DNA of 5,084 nucleotides from Actinomycetes bacterium (lineage in GTDB: Bacteria > Actinomycetota > Acidimicrobiia > Acidimicrobiales > Acidimicrobiaceae): contig JAJYGZ010000183.1 in the NCBI GenBank assembly GCA_021790495.1, forward strand, positions 1 to 5,084, given 5' to 3'. Shown here piece by piece: positions 1 to 5,084 of this stretch; the first letter of the stretch is position 1, and each line of letters starts with the position of its first letter. Under the pieces are notes generated by a model. That model was not told the origin of the DNA. It made no database searches and saw only the letters and a program-made list of their open reading frames with translations. A program made the translations under genes and the position numbers.

Positions 1-1
1 C

Positions 2-166
2 CTGTTAAAAATATACCAAGTTGTTGCCAAAGCAGCTCTCGCCGATTTTGGAAACCTATATTGGGTCCGTAGCATCGTTGAGGTTTGGAAATTTCGCTCT
101 TGGCCCCAAGAGCGTCGCCTTGGCGAGAAAACCGAGCCGGTGCGGCGAAGCAGCGGTTATCCATGA
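2..166 (+). CDS. Possible C-terminal part of a protein entering from the left edge
   Basis: A frame open from the left edge gives 54 residues ending at TGA 164-166. It begins LLKIYQVVAKAALADFGNLY and continues with WVRSIVEVWKF, then a basic tail rich in R, E and K. The mix of hydrophobic, aromatic and charged residues is protein-like, and the other two + frames are interrupted early (stops at 5-7 and 70-72). If real, it is the 3' end of a gene lying mostly outside the window. It converges with the transporter and overlaps its stop by 10 bases (157-166). I do not recognise the family. A 55-codon open frame can arise by chance at this base composition, so this is a tentative call. The hairpin at 95-114 would lie inside it. 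Confidence 0.38.
   Translation: MLKIYQVVAKAALADFGNLYWVRSIVEVWKFRSWPQERRLGEKTEPVRRSSGYP
95..114 (-). terminator. GC-rich hairpin just beyond the transporter stop
   Basis: A perfect inverted repeat, CGCTCTTGG and CCAAGAGCG, is separated by two bases; folded realistically it gives 8 bp with a GCCC loop. It lies 43 bases past the transporter stop codon in the direction of transcription. A second small stem (TCGCC/GGCGA, 115-126) adjoins it. No T-run follows on the - strand (AAATTTCC), so it is not a classic intrinsic terminator, although U-poor terminators are known in actinobacteria. It may equally act on convergent transcription from the left. Confidence 0.35.
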
Positions 167-1416
167 CCACCGGCGATTAGCGCCGCCTCTGGCGCCCTGC
201 GCAGCCGAGCCATGGCGATCACCCCCACGAACGGGCCAGGGGCTAGTATTCCGAACGCCCAGGCCCAGCTCCCGGCCGCAACTAAAATGGGCAGAATCCA
301 GATCGTTACGACTGTCAGCCCGAACCCCACCGCCAGCTGCAGTGTGACGGCTGTGCCGACATAACTCTGATCAGCGACCTCGATCACGATGGCCGAGAAC
401 TGCGCCGAATCAGCCACCACCCAGAATCCCCAGAAGAGCCCTATGCCGAGCACAAGCCAGACGGGGAGATGGCTGGTGAAACCAATGATCAAGGCTGTGG
501 TCCCGGACAAGGCCATCGCGAGGCCAGCGGCTCGAGTCCGACCCCAGCGATCGCTGAGGACTCCCCCGACCCAGGAGCCGAGGGCACCGATGCCAATTAC
601 AGCGAAAGTGGCCAGTGCTGCCCCGCGATAGGGACCGCTTCGATGGTGATCGACGAGTACATCAGCAAAGAACACGCTGAACCATGCCCACATGGCGTAG
701 AGCTCCCACATGTGCCCGAAATAGCCGATGCTGGCTAAGCGCACTCCCCGGTTGGCTACGACACGGCGGGCCTGGGTCGGGTCGAATTTCGCTTGAGGGA
801 ACGGGAAAGGACCGTCCCGTCCCATAGTCGACGTCAGGACACCACCGGCAATGGTAAGCAACGACGTAGTAACGATGACCACCTGCCACCTCACCCCGCC
901 CAGACCGACCACCAGTTGTGGAGTAGCAGATCCAAGTGTTAGGGCGCCGACGGTAACACCAAGAGCCGTGCCCCGCCCACGACGGAACCAGGTGGCCATC
1001 TCTTTGAGGGCTGACGGGTACACGCCCGCCAAGCAGACGCCGGTGATGAAACGAAGTGGGAGCGCAGTGACTGGTCCATGACTGGCCAGCAACAGAGCGT
1101 TGGCAAGCGCAGCGCCGATAGCACCATAGAGTATGAGCCTCCGGGGAGCCAGCAGATCGGCCAAGCTGAGCACCGCCGAGGCGACGGCACCAACTATGAA
1201 ACCCAACTGCACGGAGATGGTAAGAAATGATGCGGTGTTGGAAGAGAGATGCCACTCGGCCCGCACCTGCGGGAGTACCGCCGATGCACTAAACCAAGTA
1301 GTCATGGCCAACAGCATTGCAAAAGCGAGAATCGCCAGCGCCGCCCAACGCCCGGGCGGGTCATCATCGGGGAGGTTGTTCATGCCACGACCGAGATTGC
1401 CCCGAGGTCCAGTCAT
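157..1416 (-). CDS. MFS transporter, 12 membrane segments, substrate unknown
   Basis: A 419-aa integral membrane protein, the usual length for a 12-segment MFS carrier. Likely segments: residues 24-47, 62-86, 93-112, 114-136, 148-171, 176-195, then a central cytoplasmic loop (196-226), 228-254, 265-286, 297-315, 319-342, 350-376 and 382-403. The second half carries a clear motif A between segments 8 and 9 (GGVLSDRWGRTR, 284-295); the first half has a worn version (ADLLAPRRL, 86-94). Segment 4 has RFITGVCLAGVYP (122-134) followed by WFRRGRGTALG, and segment 7 has GYFGHMWELYAMWAWF (231-246). These resemble NarK/CynX-like MFS proteins, so an organic or inorganic anion is possible, but the substrate cannot be read from sequence. 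The start at 1416 has only a weak upstream GGCGG; an in-frame ATG at 1383 (residue 12, before NNLPDDDP) is a fair alternative. The stop is TAA. It appears to be transcribed alone, divergently from the sigma operon. Confidence 0.93.
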   Translation of the reverse strand: MTGPRGNLGRGMNNLPDDDPPGRWAALAILAFAMLLAMTTWFSASAVLPQVRAEWHLSSNTASFLTISVQLGFIVGAVASAVLSLADLLAPRRLILYGAIGAALANALLLASHGPVTALPLRFITGVCLAGVYPSALKEMATWFRRGRGTALGVTVGALTLGSATPQLVVGLGGVRWQVVIVTTSLLTIAGGVLTSTMGRDGPFPFPQAKFDPTQARRVVANRGVRLASIGYFGHMWELYAMWAWFSVFFADVLVDHHRSGPYRGAALATFAVIGIGALGSWVGGVLSDRWGRTRAAGLAMALSGTTALIIGFTSHLPVWLVLGIGLFWGFWVVADSAQFSAIVIEVADQSYVGTAVTLQLAVGFGLTVVTIWILPILVAAGSWAWAFGILAPGPFVGVIAMARLRRAPEAALIAGGHG

Positions 1417-1895
1417 ATCAACCGCCGCAGTTCACGGCGTTGGGGAGGTAGCGGTCTAGAGGTTGTTGGAGGGCTTTTCCATGACCTAGGCACCGGAAGA
1501 ATTGACGAGGAGGCGTACAGATACTCGAAAACGGTTTCATTCGTCGAGCCCTGTCCCTAGCAGGCGTGGCCCAGCCTTCTGAACCTAAAGCTCCAAGTCG
1601 TTTCTCTCTGAGCCCGGGCAGGTATGGGACGAAAAGCATGCGAGCGGCACCGTAACGAGGACCTCGCCTACTTGAAATCGACACATTGCCCAAAGTCATA
1701 CCTTCTGTCAGGTGAGAACTTCCGCCAACAGCGTCATCGTCGCCCGGCGCACGCACATCGGCAACAACCCGCTGCGACCAGTTGACATTCCACCCTATGT
1801 CACTTCAAACAGCGAGATGAGCCGCTGTCCAATAATTCGCTGTCGGCTTGATAGCAACGATTCGAGCGGAGCGGGGAATCACTCTCCCTAGCCTC

Positions 1896-1909
1896 CAGAG
1901 GATCCTCTG
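1896..1909. repeat. 14-bp perfect palindrome
   Basis: CAGAGGATCCTCTG is identical on both strands, with no spacer. It lies about 480 bases upstream of the transporter start, in non-genic sequence. It could be a binding site for a dimeric regulator, but a 14-bp palindrome in a window this size can also be chance. Confidence 0.45.
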
Positions 1910-1931
1910 TCCAAGCTCACGACCCTTTAAC

Positions 1932-1960
1932 TTGAGTGGTGGGGAAGTTGAGTGGTGGGG
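1932..1960 (+). repeat. 13-bp tandem direct repeat, G-rich
   Basis: TTGAGTGGTGGGG occurs at 1932-1944 and again at 1948-1960, a 16-base period with AAG between the copies. A further GGGG follows at 1963-1966. The unit is perfect in both copies. It may be a two-site regulator box, a slippage duplication, or a G-rich strand able to form a non-canonical four-stranded structure. It is in no confirmed gene. Confidence 0.7.
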
Positions 1961-2045
1961 CCGGGGAAATAGACGGGCTGCAAAAGTCTCTCAGCGACGT
2001 TGCGCTACCAAGCGTTTCACTGCCCGTACACTCTGGCTGCACCGC

Positions 2046-2058
2046 TTCGGTAACCGAA
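2046..2058. repeat. 13-bp inverted repeat, TTCGGT-A-ACCGAA
   Basis: Two perfect 6-bp arms flank a single central base. The geometry suits a protein-binding site better than an RNA hairpin. It lies in the gene-poor region, far from either confirmed start, so its role is unknown. Confidence 0.4.
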
Positions 2059-2197
2059 TGGATCGAGGGGCTACCGGAACACCCCTCGGCGACATGTCGG
2101 GCGTTTGATGCTTTGTCAATTGAATTACCCGGCGCCAATACGTTATTGCAGCTGGATAAACGCGGACTACTTTGCAGGCCGATCTCGCTCGGAACGT

Positions 2198-2213
2198 CGT
2201 CTTGGGAAAGACG
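2198..2213. repeat. Short hairpin, CGTCTT-GGGA-AAGACG
   Basis: Perfect 6-bp arms enclose a four-base loop, with a possible extra T-G pair at the base. No T-run follows on either strand, so it is not a standard terminator. It could be an RNA stem or a chance repeat. Confidence 0.35.
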
Positions 2214-2996
2214 GGCCAGATGATGCCGAATTGATCTCGCCCCTTCTATCAATACGCAATAATTGAATGTAAAGCTGCGCACTTCGAAGGCTGGGGAACA
2301 CATCGACCGGGAGAATTGCGCCTCGACTCACACCCCCATGCGCGATCCTGGACTTGGCGCGGGGACCAGGTTTCCCACCAACTCCCCCACCACCAGGGCC
2401 GCGATTCGCCAGTCCTCGTCGGCTGCCTCGCTCTCGATGCTCGCCGTACCTTTCATCGGAGCCGATGGAGTAGCGATCGTCCAGAGAGGAGCTCTTCGAC
2501 CGGTTCTTCCGCTTGGGCGTACGCAGCCGAATTGCTCTTGACGGATACCTGTTGGCGGAGATCCGCCGGCGCCGTCGCCTCGGGGAATGCCGGGCTGGTG
2601 AAGATGGAGTCGCAGCAGGTGATCGGATCGTGCTGCTTGTCGATCGCGCGCGAGGTAGCTTCCGCACGGGGGCCGCATTTCCGCCGCCCTTAAGATGCGC
2701 ACGGCATCACGAGAAGAACAAAACGCATCGCAGTTGGGCGAGCCGATGGCCGAGACGAGTTCACTGCGCAAGGTTACCTTTTGCCCCAGCCATCGCCACA
2801 GAACGAGCGAGTGTTTGGTCGTCGCATCTCGAAATCGCTTCGGAGACTCTCACCTTTTGTCCAGGACGCCTCTTCAGCCAGTCGCGCGCCCTTCCAGCGA
2901 ACTAGGCGACTCGTGCACGACGCCATACCGTTATCGAGCAAGAAACCTGTGGCGCTTTAGGTGGATACGAGGAGCGCACCAAGAGTGAATCTTGCA

Positions 2997-3180
2997 TCAG
3001 CGACGAACTTTGTGAACTGCATTGTGAGGGACCCCCAATAGGCGGTTTCTGGGGTTCAGGTCAAAAATCTCCTTCAAAGCTCGAACCAGTGCGGGACTGG
3101 TGTCGGTTATCGTCTCCGGCGATTAAATCTCGCAAGTTGAAATCTTCGAACAGGCATATCGTGCCAAACGACTCCGCAAT
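2997..3180 (-). pseudogene. Possible decayed IS256-type transposase fragment
   Basis: Two adjoining - strand frames together resemble the central part of an IS256/mutator-type transposase. The upstream piece (about 3115-3160) reads LFEDFNLRDLIAG, comparable to the family's F-L-R-D-L-x-x-R-G-L stretch. After a shift of frame and a TAA (3123-3125), the 41-residue piece at 2997-3122 reads TDTSPALVRALKEIF and later NAVHKVRR. This compares with the family pattern of a catalytic Asp followed by G-x-x-G-L-x-x-A-x-x-x-x-F-P and then R-C-x-x-H-K-x-R-N. The Asp and His-Lys are present; the Gly after Asp and the conserved Cys are not. There is no start, no terminal inverted repeat that I can see, and no remainder of the element. 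The family comparison is from memory, so this is a tentative call. Confidence 0.3.
3085..3101. repeat. Inverted repeat ACCAGT-N5-ACTGGT
   Basis: Perfect 6-bp arms lie around GCGGG, 170 bases upstream of the sigma factor start. As DNA it could be an operator for the sigma operon; as RNA it would be a short hairpin in a leader. It also falls inside the possible transposase remnant, so it may be incidental. Confidence 0.35.
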
Positions 3181-3253
3181 TGAAAACGTCGATCTTGACG
3201 CGGCATCCGAACCTTCGCAACCAACCGCCGCAGCTGCTCGTCTAAGTTTTGAA

Positions 3254-3259
3254 GAGGGG
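3254..3259 (+). promoter_or_regulatory. Ribosome binding site for the sigma factor
   Basis: GAGGGG lies 11 bases before ATG 3271 but only 2 bases before the in-frame GTG at 3262. The spacing favours the ATG as the true start. Confidence 0.5.
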
Positions 3260-3270
3260 ATGTGGAGTCG

Positions 3271-3747
3271 ATGCTGAATCCGGCCGAGACCGTTGAATTG
3301 TCGAATGTTGAGGCTCTTTATCAGGCCAATTGGTCGACCCTAGTTCGCAGCGCCTGGATGATGTGCGGATCCCGCGAACTAGCAGAGGACGTGGTCCATG
3401 ACGCCTTCATTCGCTTCGCTGCAGCGAAACCGCAGGGTCTAGACAATCCGCTTGCATATCTTCGGCGTTCCGTGGTGAATCTCCTTACCGACCGGCACCG
3501 ACGCGAGGCGCTTGAACGGCGCCATCGGGAACACCCTAGAGAACCGGCACTTGAGGCGGAAGACGCTTTTACCTGGGAGCTGGTCAAAGAACTGCCCGAG
3601 CGCCAGCGCCAGGCATTGGTACTTCGCTACTACGACGACCTGCCCTTAAAGGAGATAAGCGAGTTACTCGAATGCCACCTGCCAGCAGTGAAGTCGCTGA
3701 TTCATCGCGGATTGGTTCGCCTCAGGAAGGAGATGGACGCTCAATGA
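3271..3747 (+). CDS. ECF-type RNA polymerase sigma factor (SigE-like)
   Basis: A 158-aa protein with the standard two-domain ECF layout and no C-terminal extension. Region 2 spans about residues 14-80: LYQANWSTLVRSAW, then AEDVVHDAFIRF (38-49, core-binding and -10 recognition face), then NPLAYLRRSVVNLLTDRHRR (59-78). A charged linker follows (80-100). Region 4 spans 102-152: LPERQRQALVLRYYDDL (108-124), then the -35-binding helix-turn-helix (about 126-147), ending RGLVRLR. It would direct RNA polymerase to a dedicated set of promoters. The recognition turn has ECHLPAVKS where relatives usually have GCSxGTVKS. ATG 3271 was chosen for ribosome-binding-site spacing; a GTG at 3262 would add three residues. 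Its stop overlaps the next start (ATGA, 3744-3747), so the two genes are surely co-translated. No matching ECF promoter could be identified upstream, so self-activation is unproven. Confidence 0.93.
   Translation: MLNPAETVELSNVEALYQANWSTLVRSAWMMCGSRELAEDVVHDAFIRFAAAKPQGLDNPLAYLRRSVVNLLTDRHRREALERRHREHPREPALEAEDAFTWELVKELPERQRQALVLRYYDDLPLKEISELLECHLPAVKSLIHRGLVRLRKEMDAQ
3727..3732 (+). promoter_or_regulatory. Ribosome binding site for the membrane partner
   Basis: AAGGAG sits inside the 3' end of the sigma gene, 11 bases before ATG 3744. It fixes the start of the partner at the ATGA overlap rather than at alternative codons further upstream in the same frame (GTG/ATG-type starts back to about 3672). 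Confidence 0.7.
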
Positions 3748-4559
3748 TCGAAACGACCGTCGTTGAGGACCGGCTGCGGTCTCTGTTTGGAGCCATCGCA
3801 GCCCAAGTCGAGGATGAATCCGCCAGAAGTCACCTCGGTTCTGTTGGCGCCGGCATCGAAGGTGAAGCCCCGGATACCACACCAAGTGAGCTACCGCGGC
3901 ACAAGCTCAGTCACGGTACCATGGTCGGCGTTATTGCCGGGGGAGCCATAATTCTGGCGACTGCAGCGGCGGCCGCGGCTGGCGCTCTACCATTTTCTCT
4001 TTCGTCGGTCTTGGGCCCGGCGGGCTCGATTCTCGGCGCCGCCAAGCCCCCGGCCGCAGCACACGCAGTGCTTAGGGTAAGCGAAGTTGGGCCGCAAGGA
4101 ACCACGCTCAAAGTATTTTCCGCCATGGCGACCAAAAGCGACCTCACCGCCGGCGACTGCTGGAGTCTCACCATTGACACCCCGACTGGCGCACCGGCTT
4201 CTGGATCTGTAACCACTGATAAAGGGGCCTGCAGCCTTGTGGTCTCGCAGAATAATCCTTTGACATCGCGGCAGCAAGAGCAAGCATCCCATGGGGGCCA
4301 AGCCGTAACTAGCTGGATTTCACCATCAGGCGCCGCCTTCGACATCGTCTTCGGCGAGGGCGTACCAGGCACCGCCTACGTGGCATTAACCAACGCGTCT
4401 GGGGAAATCGGGGCCAAGGTCGCGAGCACCAACTCTTGGTTCGCAATCTACATTTCCCAAGCTGGCGCATCCAGCTACAACCGGATAACTTTCCTCAATG
4501 CTTCGGGCGCGGTGCTCACCATCCTGCCTGGGGCCATCAGTTCGTCTCCGCCCGCTTGA
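3744..4559 (+). CDS. Single-pass membrane protein, putative anti-sigma partner
   Basis: A 271-aa protein with three parts: a hydrophilic N-terminal tail (1-58, including EDRLRSLFGAIAAQVEDE), one membrane helix (about 59-84, MVGVIAGGAIILATAAAAAAGALPF) and a C-terminal region of about 185 residues rich in G, A, S and T. There is no signal peptide, so the topology is probably tail inside and large domain outside. The outer domain appears beta-rich (LRVSEVGPQGTTLKVF, SGSVTTDKGACSLVV, AAFDIVFGEGVPGTAYVAL) and has only two cysteines, Cys139 and Cys163, which could form a disulfide. There is no H-x3-C-x2-C zinc-binding anti-sigma motif. Overlap with the sigma gene by ATGA and the membrane topology suggest it binds and restrains the sigma factor; this is inference, as I do not recognise the family. 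It could instead be a sigma-controlled envelope protein. The earlier in-frame start at 3672 would overlap the sigma gene by 76 bases and lacks support. Confidence 0.85.
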   Translation: MIETTVVEDRLRSLFGAIAAQVEDESARSHLGSVGAGIEGEAPDTTPSELPRHKLSHGTMVGVIAGGAIILATAAAAAAGALPFSLSSVLGPAGSILGAAKPPAAAHAVLRVSEVGPQGTTLKVFSAMATKSDLTAGDCWSLTIDTPTGAPASGSVTTDKGACSLVVSQNNPLTSRQQEQASHGGQAVTSWISPSGAAFDIVFGEGVPGTAYVALTNASGEIGAKVASTNSWFAIYISQAGASSYNRITFLNASGAVLTILPGAISSSPPA

Positions 4560-4758
4560 TACGAACGGGGCGGTAAGCATCCAGTTCGCTCCACCAACGC
4601 TCGAAACCGCAGACAGCCTGGCAGTAAGCGCCGATGTCAGGCACAATTAGCGCCGCGTCTGCATTGTCGGGTGGGATTGCCAGTATCTCCCAAGCTGCAT
4701 TCCCACCGTTTCGGGCAGGATGAACTCTCCAGAAGTTCCGCTCCGGAAGCTCATTGCC
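4537..4758 (-). pseudogene. Start-less open frame, probable remnant of an unknown gene
   Basis: Seventy-three codons run open from a TAG (4759-4761) to TGA (4537-4539). The sequence is strongly protein-like: NFWRVHPARNGGNAAWEIL, then IPPDNADAALIVPDIGAYC, then QAVCGFERWWSELDAYRP and a basic tail. It has four tryptophans, few serines and a mixed, GC-leaning third codon position. No ATG, GTG or TTG occurs before an internal GTG about 39 codons in. Upstream, the same frame is protein-like from ATG 4857 (MAPRLGRPELLNELPLTTSG) to the TAG. Another frame (about 4760-4834, ALERAALDDLRVEIRVFAK) ends beside it, so a nonsense change or frameshift in a once-longer gene is plausible. Its stop lies inside the 3' end of the membrane protein gene (23-base tail-to-tail overlap). 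I do not recognise the family. Confidence 0.45.
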
Positions 4759-5015
4759 CTACAAGGTGTAAGCATTTCGCGAACACCCTAATTTCGACCC
4801 GGAGGTCGTCAAGGGCAGCTCGTTCAAGAGCTCAGGCCGACCAAGACGCGGAGCCATGGAGCTACAGAGGAGGCGATGACCACAATGTTACCCCCGACGG
4901 TCGGCGTAGAGTTACGATGTCCGCCATCCGGGTTCTCCGCGGTTTGAAGGGAATCGCGACAGCGCCCGTCGAAATTCGGCTTTCGGTTCAGGACGTCGGT
5001 GGACGATGGTGCCGG
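4759..5015. other. No supported gene
   Basis: Frames on both strands are open for short distances but none is convincing. A good ribosome-binding-site-like AGAGGAGG at 4866-4873 precedes only a 23-codon frame (ATG 4876, TGA 4945-4947; a second ATG at 4885 is better spaced). Parts of the - strand here may belong to the decayed gene ending at 4537. I see no hairpin that would serve as a terminator for the sigma operon. Confidence 0.4.
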
Positions 5016-5084
5016 TCAAGCTCTGGCCAGCGGTTGGATCTCCTCAAGGGTGAGCAGTAGCCGATCTCGTTCGACTTCTAGTGT
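5016..5084 (-). CDS. Possible C-terminal end of a gene entering from the right edge
   Basis: The - strand reads 22 residues, TLEVERDRLLLTLEEIQPLA plus RA, from the window edge to TGA (5016-5018). Alternating leucines and charged residues suggest an amphipathic helix, as at the end of a real protein, and the other two - strand frames stop within about 45 bases. The stretch is too short to identify and may be chance. If real, the gene lies mainly beyond the window and points towards the sigma operon. Confidence 0.25.
   Translation of the reverse strand, partial: TLEVERDRLLLTLEEIQPLARA

Larger units (their letters stand above)
1417..3270. other. Gene-poor divergent region of about 1.85 kb
   Basis: I find no convincing intact gene here. 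Several frames of 80-166 codons are open, but they overlap one another on both strands, are rich in S, R and P, lack good ribosome binding sites and match no family I know. The region must hold the promoters for the transporter (- strand) and the sigma operon (+ strand), yet no strong -35/-10 pair stands out. The best for the transporter is a weak TCGACG, 18-base spacer, TATCTG on the - strand around 1519-1548. Short palindromes, one tandem repeat and possible decayed coding fragments lie inside and are listed separately. Overlapping scraps suggest eroded sequence rather than one long regulatory leader. Confidence 0.6.

Noticed and set aside
176..186. 11-base match ATTAGCGCCGC shared with 4646-4656
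   Set aside because: Both copies encode A-A-L-I on the - strand, in the transporter tail and in the start-less frame. Too short to be a meaningful repeat; not an attachment-site pair on this evidence.
1624..1785. 53-codon + strand frame starting MGRKACERHRNEDLAYLK
   Set aside because: Weak ribosome binding site, biased to H, R and Q towards its end, and no recognisable family.
1936..2223. 95-codon + strand frame starting at GTG 1936
   Set aside because: It begins directly after a stop inside the tandem repeat, has no ribosome binding site and overlaps a 128-codon - strand frame over the same bases. Neither can be preferred.
2474..2545. + strand REELFDRFFR, resembling the F-box of histidine kinases
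   Set aside because: The glycine-rich G2 box that should follow is missing in all frames, and no kinase domain precedes it. Probably coincidence.
3010..3027. TTGTGA repeated with a 6-base gap, suggesting a CRP-like site
   Set aside because: The copies are direct, not inverted as in a CRP site.
3089..3277. 62-codon + strand frame ending as ATGCTGA over the sigma start, which could suggest a leader peptide
   Set aside because: GTG start with no ribosome binding site, composition rich in S, A and R, and the opposite strand is equally open. The overlap is probably chance.
4876..4947. 23-codon frame behind a strong AGAGGAGG
   Set aside because: Spacing to the first ATG is only 2 bases, and the peptide has no recognisable feature. 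One good ribosome-binding-site-like match is expected by chance.
4671..5060. 129-codon + strand frame
   Set aside because: Rich in S, R, H and C with no plausible ribosome binding site or recognisable motif; it lies opposite better - strand candidates.

Overview
The window looks like a piece of a moderately high-GC bacterial chromosome, most likely from an actinobacterium. The sigma factor has the RQRQALVLRYYDDL signature common in actinobacterial SigE-like ECF sigma factors, and the genes use mixed, moderately GC-rich codons. I cannot name the species. There is no rRNA, tRNA, CRISPR array, intact insertion sequence or replication origin that I can see.

Layout from left to right. Bases 2-166 hold an open frame entering from the left edge on the + strand, possibly the C-terminus of a gene. 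It meets, tail to tail, a complete major facilitator superfamily (MFS) transporter on the - strand (157-1416). A perfect GC-rich hairpin (95-114) lies just beyond the transporter stop. From 1417 to about 3270 there is a gene-poor stretch of roughly 1.85 kb with no convincing intact gene. It holds several short palindromes, a 13-bp direct repeat and scraps of apparently decayed coding sequence, including a possible fragment of an IS256-type transposase near 3000-3180 (- strand).

Bases 3271-4559 carry the most informative unit, a two-gene + strand operon. It encodes a small ECF-type sigma factor (158 aa) whose stop overlaps the start (ATGA) of a 271-aa single-pass membrane protein. By position and topology that protein is the likely anti-sigma or signal-sensing partner, although it lacks the usual zinc-binding anti-sigma motif. 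The expected logic is that the membrane protein holds the sigma factor through its roughly 55-residue cytoplasmic tail and releases it when the outer domain senses a signal. This is inference.

After the operon, the - strand has a 73-codon open frame (4537-4758) with strongly protein-like sequence but no start codon at its 5' end. It ends inside the 3' end of the membrane protein gene and is probably the remnant of a decayed gene. A second short - strand frame enters from the right edge (5016-5084). The window thus reads as one solid transporter and one solid sigma/membrane-partner operon set among eroded sequence. The sigma/partner pair is the best candidate for something not well described.
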